The notes: generated by a model not told the origin, from the letters alone. A DNA stretch of 64,000 nucleotides from CAIXSC01 sp046349915 (GCA_046349915.1 JAXMBL010000006.1:558001-622000), one strand, 5' to 3'. Shown: positions 18,716 to 27,828, counted from the stretch's first letter. Translations and numbers: made by a program.

Positions 18716-20257
18716 TCAACATTGCAGTGACACGATTCGGTCGAGGAGGCGGAAGAGCACCGAGTGCCAGGGATTCCAAGAGAGGAGGCGGAACACTAAA
18801 CGTCTCCCGGTCTTCACGATCTGGCAAGGAACGAGCATAACCGCGTGGAGGAATGTGTCGAACTCCATGCGTAGCAGCGTGCGTTTTTCTTTCTCGTGCT
18901 TCTCTTTCCAGCGAGCATCGACCGGTATCAACAACGCCCACCAGGCTTTCAAGCTCCATGCCAACGCCGCCATGACCATGTACGCACCGTTGCTCACCAT
19001 GCAACCCAACGGCATGTTCGTGGCGTGAACGCCTCCCTTGAGTTGACCAATGAGATTCTCCTGATCGCAGCGCGAGTTGGCCTCGAAGACGATCTCCTCT
19101 CGCGATACCGTGACAATGTTCGTGATGTAGAAGAAGTAACGAATCTCGTCGAATAACTCGCGTTGTCCGTCCACGCCCCTCGCTCGCGTCAGGTTCTTGC
19201 GAATAACGACGATGCGGTAAGACTTCTTGCACGCCACGGGTTGGTAATCGAACTCAGCGACATCCTCGTCCACCAGTTGAACGTCCTCGAAACCGCGTGC
19301 TTCGACGATCGGCTGCTTGCAGTTCTCGGGGCGCGCTCGCGGAGTGGTGGCCACATGGTACTTGGCCGGCCTTTTCAGCTTTCTCCAGGCGGATTCGGGC
19401 AAATCATCGGCGAGACCTTTGAGCTTTCCGCTGGCGTCCATTCCAAAGACGAACTTGACGCCCTGCGAATTCCAGCCGTCCAGAAACTCGGTCTGCGAGA
19501 AGTCGGTGTCGCCGCGCAACAGAATCTCGCGGAACCCGGCATCCTTGCAGAGCTTCACGGCGCGATCCAAGTACTCGGCAGCGTCCGCGTGCGAGGGAAC
19601 GTTTCCCGGGCGATTAACCAGAAACAACGGCTCGCTCGTGTTCGCGAGGGAAACAACGAGCGGATGATAGCCCCAGACCTTCTTATACGAGTACTCCATG
19701 CCCAGCTTGCACTCTCCCAGCGTCTCGCACACCGTGCCGTCCGCGTCGATTACCGCACGATCAAAGAACTCCTGCGGTTGCTGACGCCACACTTTCACGC
19801 GGGTGTCGTTGAAGACCGCTTGCAACTCGTCCACCTCTTCGGCAACGAAGCGGCGACAGAAATCGCCAGCCGTGGTGGGGTCCGGGATTCGTTCGGCGCC
19901 CAGCGCGTCGAGATAGACCTCGTCGTTACGCAACCGTTCGAGATGCTCCAGCCGCCTGTTGCCCGCAAGCACATTGAACGCGATGTTCAGTACGTGGTCG
20001 GATTCTTGGTAGGGGCGATGCAATTTGAGGACGGAGATGCGTTGGTCAATCGCGTCGACCAGGCCAAGGCGGCGCGCCATCAAGTGCATGGCGCCAATGC
20101 CGCCCGCTGCCAGTCCGTTACCACGCCCCGACACTTCGTACTCAACGTTGCTTGCGGTGAAGGCCGGTTTCTCCTGAGGCGCCATCTCTCGTTGGCCAAG
20201 ACGAGCCTCGATCCGACGCTTGCGTTTCTTGAGTTCGCGGGCGATACTGGCCTTCAC
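18716..20257 (-). CDS. IS1380-family transposase
   Basis: The preferred start is GTG 20257, which follows a GGAGG ribosome binding site by 7 nt. It gives 513 residues starting with KASIARELKKRKRRIEAR after the initiator. A 66-bp longer frame exists but has no such site. DDE-type positions are visible: the first Asp in VIDADGTVCET, the second in LLRGDTDFSQTEF, and Glu in RCDQENLIGQLKGG near the C-terminus. The frame has no internal stop. The protein should cut and paste the 1871-bp element. A leader hairpin may hold down its translation (see 20260-20333). Confidence 0.93.
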   Translation of the reverse strand: MKASIARELKKRKRRIEARLGQREMAPQEKPAFTASNVEYEVSGRGNGLAAGGIGAMHLMARRLGLVDAIDQRISVLKLHRPYQESDHVLNIAFNVLAGNRRLEHLERLRNDEVYLDALGAERIPDPTTAGDFCRRFVAEEVDELQAVFNDTRVKVWRQQPQEFFDRAVIDADGTVCETLGECKLGMEYSYKKVWGYHPLVVSLANTSEPLFLVNRPGNVPSHADAAEYLDRAVKLCKDAGFREILLRGDTDFSQTEFLDGWNSQGVKFVFGMDASGKLKGLADDLPESAWRKLKRPAKYHVATTPRARPENCKQPIVEARGFEDVQLVDEDVAEFDYQPVACKKSYRIVVIRKNLTRARGVDGQRELFDEIRYFFYITNIVTVSREEIVFEANSRCDQENLIGQLKGGVHATNMPLGCMVSNGAYMVMAALAWSLKAWWALLIPVDARWKEKHEKEKRTLLRMEFDTFLHAVMLVPCQIVKTGRRLVFRLLSWNPWHSVLFRLLDRIVSLQC

Positions 20258-20259
20258 TT

Positions 20260-20333
20260 GAAAACCTCCGTGTGCGTGTGGGTTCTTCTGTTTCGTGTAC
20301 CAGAATAAACCCCGGAAACTCACGGAGGTTTTC
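20260..20333 (-). promoter_or_regulatory. hairpin covering the transposase ribosome binding site
   Basis: On the transposase mRNA strand a 13-nt arm (complement of 20321-20333) pairs perfectly with a second arm (complement of 20260-20272), leaving a 48-nt loop. The second arm contains the GGAGG of the transposase start. A transcript entering from outside the element would carry both arms and mask the site, as is known for IS10 and IS50. A promoter inside the loop would escape this control. Confidence 0.68.
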
Positions 20334-20365
20334 GTGTTTTCAGGAGTTTTGTGCGGTATCTAACC

Positions 20366-20388
20366 GCAGGCGTAAGCTTGTTTAGGGT
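20366..20388 (-). repeat. right terminal inverted repeat of the IS1380-family element
   Basis: This 23-bp end is the partner of 18518-18540 and is followed immediately by the second CTAG copy. Confidence 0.88.
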
Positions 20389-20827
20389 CTAGGACTGCTG
20401 TTGACGCTGTTGGGTATGTTCCGACAGTGGCAGTGGATTCGTAACCCATGGTTTCGTTGGTCGCATCTGGCGATGATCCTGATCGTGGTCGTTGAATCTT
20501 GGTTGGGAATCGTGTGTCCCTTGACCACGTGGGAGCAGGCCTTGCGAGCCAAGGCGGGCGACGAGACTTACCGCGGCGATTTTCTGGCGAACTTCGTGCA
20601 CGAGGCGCTCTTCATCGAAGCGCCGCCCTGGGCCTTCACGGTCGGCTACACAATCTTTGGCCTGCTGGTGCTCGCCACTTTCCTCTGGGCGCCCCCGCGC
20701 CGTCCCAGCCGCTAATTTGCAGCAATGAAGCCTCGAGCAAGCTTGGGGAGAGTTCTCTCGACTAGCCCTGGCAAAGTCGAGAAACTTTTTCGCGTGACAA
20801 CCGCCGGAGAATAGGCACTATGTAAGT

Positions 20828-23800
20828 ATGACAAACTCCCAGCCTCGTTCCGAGAATGCACCGTCGCCGGCTGACGCCGCCAGCCAGTCCTCTCCAGACT
20901 CGCCTCGCGACATGGCCCCGCCTACGCTCGATTTCGGCGGCGAGGAGCGGGCGGAGCAACTGGTGCAGATCCTTGACGAGTATCTCGCGAACCTGAAGGC
21001 GGGACGGCAGCCTGATCGCTCCGAGTTGCTTGCCGCTCACCCCGAACTCGCCGACCAACTGGCCGCCTGCCTCGCCGGAATCGAGTTTATCCAGCGAGCG
21101 GAGCCGTCGGCTCGCGGGGGTGGGGCGGCCGATGTAGCCGAACGCACTCTGGGCGATTTTCGGATTTTACGCGAGGTGGGGCGAGGGGGGATGGGAGCCG
21201 TCTATGAAGCCGAGCAAGTGTCGCTCGGACGACGAGTTGCTCTGAAGGTGCTCCGCTTTGGCGGCGTCTCCGATCCGGAAGCTCTCGATCGATTCAAACG
21301 CGAAGCAGAGACGGTCGCGCGTTTGCATCACACCAACATTGTCCCCATTTTTGCGGTTGGAAGCGACCAAGGGGTGAACTTCTACGCGATGCAGTTCATT
21401 GAGGGCCAGAGTCTCGCTCAGAGACTCGAGGCCCAGATGACCGCGGATAATCCGCGCGGACTTTTGCCCGTCGAGGAAGTTCTGTCGTGGGGATTACAAG
21501 CTTCCGAAGCGCTGGCGCACGCCCACGATCGCAATGTGATTCATCGCGACGTCAAGCCATCGAACTTGCTAATCGACCAAGAGGGCCGCATCTGGCTCAC
21601 CGATTTTGGGCTTGCCCGTCGACTCGACGATGTCACGCTCAGCATGACCGGCGCTCTCCTGGGAACCCCCAGGTACATGAGTCCCGAACAGGCGTCGGCA
21701 AAGCGAGTGGCCGTGGATCGTCGCACCGATCTCTACAGCTTGGGCGCGACTTTGTATGAATTGCTGTCAGGTCGCCCCGCCTTCTCGGGCGATTCGCCTC
21801 ATCACGTCATACAACAGATTCTGTCGACCGAGCCCGAGAATCTTCGGCAGTTACGGCCCGATATTCCGCGCGATGTGGAAACCGTGGTGATGAAGTGCCT
21901 CGCGAAAGAGGCAGAAGGTCGGTACGCCACGGCTCGCGATTTGGCGAGTGATCTGCGAGCATGCCTGGAGCATCGCCCCATCAAGGCTCGTCGCCCCACT
22001 GTGGTGGAGCGAGCGGTACGGTGGATACGCGAATCGAGCCACGCTGTACGAGTGGCCTCGGCCGCCGCCGCCATTACGTTGCTGGCCACATTTGTCTTGG
22101 CCTACGCGCTGCAGTGGCACGATCTCGCTCATCGCGTTGAACTCTCTTTCACAACCGATGCTCCTCCTTTGACGGCCCAGCTATTCGAGGCCAACGGGGA
22201 ACTCGAGGAAGTCGGCAATTCGCAACGAGCGGCTGTGGTGACTCCCGTGCCCACTGATCGTCCCGTTGTCGTTCGCGACGGCGAGTATGCGTTGCAGACG
22301 TTGAGTCTCGATAGGTGGAGCCGCACCCAGCAACTCACCGTGGAACGTGGCGAGTCGCGACGATTCGACCTGTCGCTCGACGACCAGCAACTTTGGATGC
22401 CGGTCGAAACGGAACATTGGTTTGGTTGGGCAACCCATGCGAGTGGCGGCAGTTTGCTGCTGTTTGGCGCTGATGAGTTGACATGTGAAGCGGGTGTTCC
22501 CAAATCGAGACGTTGGAAGCTGTCCTTTCGCGAAAGTTTGCGACTGGCATTTCCTGACAGTCCCGGCATCGCATGGCCTTGGTTCAATGGTGGAAACGCA
22601 GGAAGTCTCACACAAGGCTCAACGCTGCGAGCTCCCTGGGTGGTGCGAGAATCGGTGGATGTGAATGGAGACGGCGTGGGAGACTTGATCATTGCGGGCC
22701 GCCATCAAGCGTTTCTCATCGCATTGTCGGGAGTAGATGGTCGAGCGATTTGGGGAGCGGCGCGAGGTCCCGATCTGCAATGGAAGCCGCAAGCGGAGAT
22801 CATGCGACCCGTGCGAAGCGGTGTGAACTACCGACCTCGCTTCGTCGAAGATCGAGATGGCGATGGTATTCGTGACCTGCTCGTAACCTGGGCCGATACG
22901 GGGGATCAACCAGGAGAGCCTCCGCGGCTGAAACAAGGCCAAGTCGCCCTGGGGCGGCGGCATGTGGAATTGATGTCGGGCGCCACGGGCAAATCAATCT
23001 GGGATGTCGAATTGAGCGACGCTTGGTTCAGTCTGGGAGATCAAGAGGCTGTTCCCGCGGAGTTGCAATGGCTTGTGGGGGCGAGTTGGGGAGCGTCATC
23101 CGGTAGCTCCGGCGGCACCATGCTTCAAGGTCGACACTATGTGCGAGACGAAAATCGCCATGTCGAACGGAATGGCGTGCATGTCTACCTCCCCTCGACG
23201 CCGCGCGATGTCACCATCAACGGGCGCAAGTTGACGGCGCTCGTCGCTGGCCAGCATCTCGTGTTGCTCGACCCTGTCGATGGAAAACGCGTCGAGTGTA
23301 CGGAATTGCCTGGCCGACCTGATCGAGAAGGAGAGTGGGGAGACGTCGACGGGGATGGTTCCGCCGACTTCGTGTGGTCGATCCGACGTGCTCCGCCCGC
23401 TGGCGCTCGTCACGACCGAGTCGACTTGGCGGCGTGGAGCGTCCAGCAGGCGCGACTACTGTGGCGAGTCTCGTTGCAGGCGCGTTTTCCTCGACAAGAG
23501 TCTTGGACAACTCTCCCTCCTCGCTGGCCGTTGGTTGTCGATTTGAATGAAGATGGCGCCGCGGAGATCGTCGCGCCAGGCGACAACACGATGACCGTGG
23601 CGGGGGCTCTACCTACTCAAGTTCCTTGGGGCGAATTAGTCACGCTCGACGGTAAGTCAGGCCAGACTCTCTGGACGCAGCGATTAGCGACATCGGATAT
23701 GCAGATTGACCACTTCGCGGTCGGGCCAGACATCGATGGCGATGGTTGGCGTGAGGTGTATGCCGCGACTTTGTCCATGAATCCCATGAGAGTCTTTGTC

Positions 23801-26431
23801 GACTGCCTGTCGGGCAAAGATGGCGCGAAACGATGGGTGTCGGGCAGGGAAGTGGAGTCGACGGAGAATGCGTTAGGCAGCTATCTGCAGGAAACTCTGT
23901 GGTGGAATGCGGGCGAGGATGGAGGACCTCAATGGATTGTGGTGGTCGATGGGCTGGGAAACAATCGCAAGGGAATTCAAGCATTCGCCTTCTCCGCGCG
24001 CACGGGACGCATCACACGAACTCGACGCGATGTGGGAATCATCGAACCGCTCGACGCGGACGCGGATGGAGTGGATGACCTGTTGGTGTTTCGCCCGCGA
24101 TCGCCAGAGACGCCCGAGGACGGGGGGCTGATTGACTGTGTCCGCGGAGTGGCGAGCGAGCCGTGGAATCGGCTGGGGCCCGAAGGGGCGCCGATCGCCG
24201 ACCTCGATGGCGATGGCGTGCGCGACCTGTTGCGCGACCACCAATTTGGCTCGCTGGCCGTGAGAAGCGGTGCGACGGGACGTCCTCTTTGGTCGGTGTC
24301 GCTGCCCGGTCTGAATCTGTTGCGAGCGGCATCGTTGGTCGATGTGGATGATTCCACGAACGAAACAGGCGATGTGGATGGAGATGGCATCACCGATCTG
24401 CTGGTTTGGCAGTGGCGACAATTCGGCGCCTCACTCCCGCCGTTCGCGGTCGTTTCGGGCGGGACCGGACGACTACTGTGGATGGCCAACTCGCTCGCGT
24501 CGCAAGTGTCTGGCGGCGTCTACGCTCGACAACTTGTCGACTTCGACCGCGATGGAGAAAAGGAACTGGCGATTATTTTTGCGGGTGACTTCGCCTACGG
24601 GTCAACTCGAGTTTCGTTGTCGAGTGGAGACTTGCAATGGTGGTTGATCGTTGTCTCGGCGAGACACGGAAAGGTGCTTTGGAAGCAGCCGTTGAGCGAG
24701 CCGTTTGGGAGCTCTGGCGCAACGCCGGGAATTCCAGGTGCATCGTTCCCCTTTCGTCCCATTGTGGAGCATCTTTACGACCTGCTGCGTTTTGCCGACG
24801 TTGACGGCGATGGATCGCTCGAACTCCTCACTCTCGGTCTGATGGATTCGCAGCAGCAGCTTGAACTACGAGCTTATCAAGGACGTGATGGATCTCTGTT
24901 ATGGCGTCATCCGCTTCCCTTGGAATCGCCGCTCCAGGAAGCCGTGGCGCTGCAGCGTCCGGCCGAATGGGTCGATTTCGAGGGAGATGGTCGAAGCGAG
25001 GCGGTTGTTTTGGAGGTCGAGCGGTTAGACGGGGCGAGCGGATCGGAAACGACTGTCCGACTGCAAGCACTCGATGGCGCCACGGGTGAGTTGCGTTGGA
25101 GTTGGAAAGGCTCCAAGCACACGCCAGGGCAACTCTGGCCGCCCTTTGTGATGTCGGAACGGCGAGGAGTGTCGGAGATTGTGGTGCTGCGGGCCGGCGA
25201 GCGACGCCAACGTGTGGCGGTCTGCTTGACCGGAGAGCCAGCGAAGCTCGTTGTATTTGACGAACGAGGCCAAACCACCGAAAGCGTCTTGTCCGGTCCA
25301 GTGCCTGCCGCAAGGTTGTGGCCTTGCGATGTGGACGGAGACAAAGTGGATGAATTGGCGGTGGTGGTTGGCGGAGAGTTATGGTTGATCGACCCGCGAG
25401 AACCTACGCAGCCACGATGGCGGCTGGCGGACCGAGGGAAACGACTTGCCAGGATCAGTTCGGTTCGGTCGCGATTGGGAAGCGTCGCCTCGGAGATTGT
25501 GGCCGTGGGTATGCCAGGCGATGGCGTCGCGGTTGGCGTCGAGGGCGCGACGGGACGAATCACTTGGATGTGTGCAGCGCCGATTCCTCGCGATAACCAA
25601 GGGATCCAATCGCCCCAAATCGTACAACGTTTGGACAACTTGGGCTCGAGTCAAACGGGTTCCAAACCCTGGGTCTTCTTTCAGTACAACCAAACAAGCT
25701 ACTGTCGACGAGCCAGTTGGGCCAACTCGACCGCTGCTTCCGAGGTTCAAGTCAGTGCGACTCGGAAACTCACGGATGCCGAGCCGCTAGTGGCGAGTCG
25801 CCCCGTTGGTCGAGATCCGCGTTGGGCTCGCGAGTTGCCATGGAAGTTGCCCAGCGACGCGTGGGAGTTTGTTGGGCCAACTTTAGTGGGCGGCGCTATG
25901 CTCTCCTTGATTCTGGTGATTGCACCGGGAATCATCGTGATGCGCATGATCCGACGACGACAATGGGGCACCAAGACGCTGTTCGCGCTCGCCACGCTCG
26001 TGGGCATCGCCCTCGTTGTAAGTTCGAGGCCGCCTCCGTTTGGTTGGTGGGGCGATCTCGGGCCACTGCCAGGTCCCGGCTTGCGCTGGATCATCGCGCT
26101 GGCCGCCACGCCGCCTGTCATCCTGCTGCTGCGTTTCGGAGCCTGGGGGTTGCGACGAGAGTGGAGAAAACTAGCGTGGTGGGGAAGTGCCATCTTGGTC
26201 ACGTCGGCGTTGTGGGCTCTCTTCTTGCTGCTCATGGAGAGCGTCGTGGAACCACGGCAACCCGAGGAGTACTATTTGCTGGACGGCTGGTATTCCATCC
26301 TGGGACAGGGATTCTACGTCGTGTCGTTGTTGCAGCCGGTCTTGTCGTCACTCGCTGAGTGGTGGCAACGTCGTCGCTCCCAGCGAGCAAACGCTTCGGA
26401 CGATTCTGTGCGAGTTGCCTCTGTGGGCTGA
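20828..26431 (+). CDS. giant Ser/Thr kinase with DxDxDG-repeat ectodomain
   Basis: The 1867-residue product starts with an acidic region, then a complete Hanks-type kinase at about residues 110-385: GRGGMGAVYEA, catalytic Lys140, HRD Asp241 and DFG Asp259, followed by GTPRYMSPEQA. One membrane segment (about 407-428) leads to about 1250 extracytoplasmic residues. These hold at least twelve DxDxDG-type calcium-binding-like loops, such as DVNGDGVGDL, DRDGDGIRDL and DLDGDGVRDL, as in FG-GAP/VCBS beta-propellers. Five further hydrophobic segments lie between about 1680 and 1850. The kinase therefore faces the cytoplasm under an integrin-like sensor. The ECF sigma gene 47 bp downstream is the likely partner. 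All catalytic residues are intact. Confidence 0.92.
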   Translation: MTNSQPRSENAPSPADAASQSSPDSPRDMAPPTLDFGGEERAEQLVQILDEYLANLKAGRQPDRSELLAAHPELADQLAACLAGIEFIQRAEPSARGGGAADVAERTLGDFRILREVGRGGMGAVYEAEQVSLGRRVALKVLRFGGVSDPEALDRFKREAETVARLHHTNIVPIFAVGSDQGVNFYAMQFIEGQSLAQRLEAQMTADNPRGLLPVEEVLSWGLQASEALAHAHDRNVIHRDVKPSNLLIDQEGRIWLTDFGLARRLDDVTLSMTGALLGTPRYMSPEQASAKRVAVDRRTDLYSLGATLYELLSGRPAFSGDSPHHVIQQILSTEPENLRQLRPDIPRDVETVVMKCLAKEAEGRYATARDLASDLRACLEHRPIKARRPTVVERAVRWIRESSHAVRVASAAAAITLLATFVLAYALQWHDLAHRVELSFTTDAPPLTAQLFEANGELEEVGNSQRAAVVTPVPTDRPVVVRDGEYALQTLSLDRWSRTQQLTVERGESRRFDLSLDDQQLWMPVETEHWFGWATHASGGSLLLFGADELTCEAGVPKSRRWKLSFRESLRLAFPDSPGIAWPWFNGGNAGSLTQGSTLRAPWVVRESVDVNGDGVGDLIIAGRHQAFLIALSGVDGRAIWGAARGPDLQWKPQAEIMRPVRSGVNYRPRFVEDRDGDGIRDLLVTWADTGDQPGEPPRLKQGQVALGRRHVELMSGATGKSIWDVELSDAWFSLGDQEAVPAELQWLVGASWGASSGSSGGTMLQGRHYVRDENRHVERNGVHVYLPSTPRDVTINGRKLTALVAGQHLVLLDPVDGKRVECTELPGRPDREGEWGDVDGDGSADFVWSIRRAPPAGARHDRVDLAAWSVQQARLLWRVSLQARFPRQESWTTLPPRWPLVVDLNEDGAAEIVAPGDNTMTVAGALPTQVPWGELVTLDGKSGQTLWTQRLATSDMQIDHFAVGPDIDGDGWREVYAATLSMNPMRVFVDCLSGKDGAKRWVSGREVESTENALGSYLQETLWWNAGEDGGPQWIVVVDGLGNNRKGIQAFAFSARTGRITRTRRDVGIIEPLDADADGVDDLLVFRPRSPETPEDGGLIDCVRGVASEPWNRLGPEGAPIADLDGDGVRDLLRDHQFGSLAVRSGATGRPLWSVSLPGLNLLRAASLVDVDDSTNETGDVDGDGITDLLVWQWRQFGASLPPFAVVSGGTGRLLWMANSLASQVSGGVYARQLVDFDRDGEKELAIIFAGDFAYGSTRVSLSSGDLQWWLIVVSARHGKVLWKQPLSEPFGSSGATPGIPGASFPFRPIVEHLYDLLRFADVDGDGSLELLTLGLMDSQQQLELRAYQGRDGSLLWRHPLPLESPLQEAVALQRPAEWVDFEGDGRSEAVVLEVERLDGASGSETTVRLQALDGATGELRWSWKGSKHTPGQLWPPFVMSERRGVSEIVVLRAGERRQRVAVCLTGEPAKLVVFDERGQTTESVLSGPVPAARLWPCDVDGDKVDELAVVVGGELWLIDPREPTQPRWRLADRGKRLARISSVRSRLGSVASEIVAVGMPGDGVAVGVEGATGRITWMCAAPIPRDNQGIQSPQIVQRLDNLGSSQTGSKPWVFFQYNQTSYCRRASWANSTAASEVQVSATRKLTDAEPLVASRPVGRDPRWARELPWKLPSDAWEFVGPTLVGGAMLSLILVIAPGIIVMRMIRRRQWGTKTLFALATLVGIALVVSSRPPPFGWWGDLGPLPGPGLRWIIALAATPPVILLLRFGAWGLRREWRKLAWWGSAILVTSALWALFLLLMESVVEPRQPEEYYLLDGWYSILGQGFYVVSLLQPVLSSLAEWWQRRRSQRANASDDSVRVASVG

Positions 26432-26478
26432 GTGTCGCTTGGATTTAGCAACGGACGACTTTGTGATCCATCAATTCC

Positions 26479-27075
26479 ATGTCTGAATCGACTCCGGCTG
26501 ATTCGCCGCCACCCGCCGATGATCCGCGCACCGCTTGGCTCATGCGATACGAGGCTTGGTTGAAGTTGCTCGCACGCCTCGAAATCGATAGCCGGTTTCA
26601 GGGGAAATTCAGCGAGTCGGATGCGGTGCAGCAGACGCTCCTGGAGGCCTGGCGTTGTTGGGACCGCTTTCGCGGCGATGACGAAACCGCTCGACGCGCC
26701 TGGCTGCGCCAAATCTTGGCGCATCAACTGGCAAGGCTTGCGCGTCACTTTGGTGGAACGCAAAAAAGAGACGCGGCGCGTGAAGTTTCGCTCGACAACA
26801 CTCTGGCTCAATCCGCTGCCCGGCTGGAGGGATTAGTGGCCTTGGATCAGGCGACGCCTAGCGGCGAGGTGGAGCGGCAAGAAGAGCAACTACGATTGGC
26901 CGCGGCGCTGGAGCGACTTTCCCCCGATTACCGCGACGTGATTGTGCTACGGCATCTGGAAGATCTCTCGCACGAAGAGATCGCTGCTCGCATGGGACGA
27001 AGCGCCGGCGCGGTACGCATGCTGTGGCTGCGAGCGTTGACGGCGTTGAAACAAGAGATCGCCGAAAACCGTTGA
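26479..27075 (+). CDS. ECF-type sigma-70 family factor
   Basis: The 198-residue product has region 2 near residues 40-85 (SDAVQQTLLEAWRCWDRFRG) and region 4 near residues 135-195 (LERLSPDYRDVIVLRHLEDL, then SHEEIAARMGRSAGAVRMLW). It lies 47 bp after the giant kinase gene on the same strand, an arrangement known in planctomycetes where Ser/Thr kinases replace classical anti-sigma control. Region 2.2 is somewhat reduced compared with typical ECFs. No zinc anti-sigma gene is nearby. The kinase ectodomain would be the signal input, and phosphorylation of this sigma factor is a testable inference. Confidence 0.88.
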   Translation: MSESTPADSPPPADDPRTAWLMRYEAWLKLLARLEIDSRFQGKFSESDAVQQTLLEAWRCWDRFRGDDETARRAWLRQILAHQLARLARHFGGTQKRDAAREVSLDNTLAQSAARLEGLVALDQATPSGEVERQEEQLRLAAALERLSPDYRDVIVLRHLEDLSHEEIAARMGRSAGAVRMLWLRALTALKQEIAENR

Positions 27076-27242
27076 GACGAGTTGAGACAAGGCAGCCGGA
27101 CGAAAAAACTACCAGCAGACCCACTCCCAGGTCGGCCCGACCGTAGCGCGGAGCGGTTGGTTCCGACCAGACCTTCGGTAGTGCGGACGAGCAACACTTG
27201 TCCGTGCAACGAAGCGGTGGCAGGTGCCGTAGCTGCCTGTCT

Positions 27243-27467
27243 CTATTCTGCGGGCGCCGGGCCTGCTCGTAGCGGTTCGATCAGGACGCTCCAGCGCGGT
27301 AGCGTCTCGGAACGTTGGAGGCGTTGCGCCAGGGGAGCAAACGCTTGCCGGCTCATTCGTTTTCCACGTTCGTAGGTCGTGGTCGCCCACTGCACGACGG
27401 GATGAAGGCCCTTCCAAGTTATCGTTTTCGCCCACGGCAGCACGGTGTTCACGTCGGTCCGCCCCAC
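27243..27467 (-). pseudogene. C-terminal fragment of an ISAzo13-like transposase
   Basis: The 74-residue frame includes AKTITWKGLHPVVQWATTTY and LPRWSVLIEP, which I recognise as the end of ISAzo13-type transposases. The catalytic domain is absent, and the start MWRELL in the neighbouring frame (near 27537) is separated by a frameshift and deletion. Confidence 0.65.
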
Positions 27468-27630
27468 TCAGCCGACGACAAAACTGCTGGATGACATCCT
27501 CGCTCTGATGGAGAAGTTCTCGCCACATCAGACACCTCCTTGTCGAGGAGCTGTCTTGGGCGTTCGCCATTTTCTGGCCAAGGTCGATTCTGGAACTAAG
27601 TCTCGCCAGTCGCAGAGGCCTCGCGCAATG

Positions 27631-27730
27631 CCTTATCGATCAAAGGCGAACAGCGGAAGGCGGTCACAGCCCTTTCGCCAAACCACCGATCTCGCCCGCC
27701 TTCCGCAGCTTCGCCTTTGTTCGATAAGGT
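27631..27730. repeat. nested palindromic insert
   Basis: The arms 27631-27663 and 27696-27730 form a long imperfect hairpin (CCTTATCGATCAAAGGCGAA pairs with the other end with few mismatches). The related copy near 59516 has only four bases at this place, so this palindrome was probably inserted later. Confidence 0.72.
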
Positions 27731-27766
27731 GGGTCTGCTGGTAGTTTTTTCGTCCGGCTGCCCAAG

Positions 27767-27795
27767 GCACGGTCGCGAAGGTCGCGACCGTGCCC
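27767..27795. terminator. strong hairpin beyond cysK
   Basis: A perfect 12-bp stem (GGCACGGTCGCG / CGCGACCGTGCC) closes a 5-nt loop 33 bp beyond the cysK stop. A short T-run follows on the plus strand but not on the cysK strand, so it may stop transcription from either side to different extents. Confidence 0.65.
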
Positions 27796-27828
27796 ATTTT
27801 GTGAGTCCGATGTGGAAGCAAGAGGCGA

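Larger units (their letters stand above)
18518..20388 (-). mobile_element. complete IS1380-family insertion sequence, 1871 bp
   Basis: The element has 23-bp imperfect terminal inverted repeats at 18518-18540 and 20366-20388 (19 of 23 positions match) that share the core AAACAAGCT. It is bounded by a direct CTAG duplication at 18514-18517 and 20389-20392; 4-bp duplications are typical of the family. One intact transposase gene lies inside on the minus strand. Size, end structure and transposase all fit IS1380. No passenger gene is present. The complete ends, intact frame and restorable target gene argue for recent and possibly ongoing activity. Confidence 0.93.
18442..20715 (+). pseudogene. 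DUF2784 gene interrupted by an IS1380-family element
   Basis: The 5' part (18442-18517) encodes MPFLYRILADGIVVFHAAYV and a few more residues. The 3' part (20393-20715) encodes the remainder, including IVCPLTTWEQALRAKAGD. Removing 18518-20392 (the element plus one target copy) joins the parts in frame with no stop and gives a 132-residue protein with the normal DUF2784 architecture of hydrophobic helices and a C-P-L-T-x-W-E motif. DUF2784 proteins are small predicted membrane proteins of unknown role. Because the two halves still match perfectly in frame, the insertion appears recent. The intact 3' part alone is unlikely to make a stable protein. Confidence 0.93.
27091..27763 (-). mobile_element. 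internally deleted ISAzo13-like element with perfect ends
   Basis: This 673-bp unit is bounded by 34-bp perfect inverted repeats (27091-27124 and 27730-27763) and a possible CAA duplication (27088-27090 and 27764-27766). Reading from the right end on the minus strand, an AAGGAGG site and a start (MWRELLHQSEDVIQQF) pass after a short stretch into sequence matching only the C-terminus of an ISAzo13-type transposase. The core of the gene is missing, so the unit cannot move without help. A 100-bp hairpin (27631-27730) is inserted just inside the right end. The ISAzo13 assignment rests on my recall of the family. Confidence 0.72.

Noticed and set aside
19163..20308. 381-codon open frame on the plus strand inside the IS element
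   Set aside because: It is antisense to the IS1380 transposase, whose DDE residues make the minus frame the real one.
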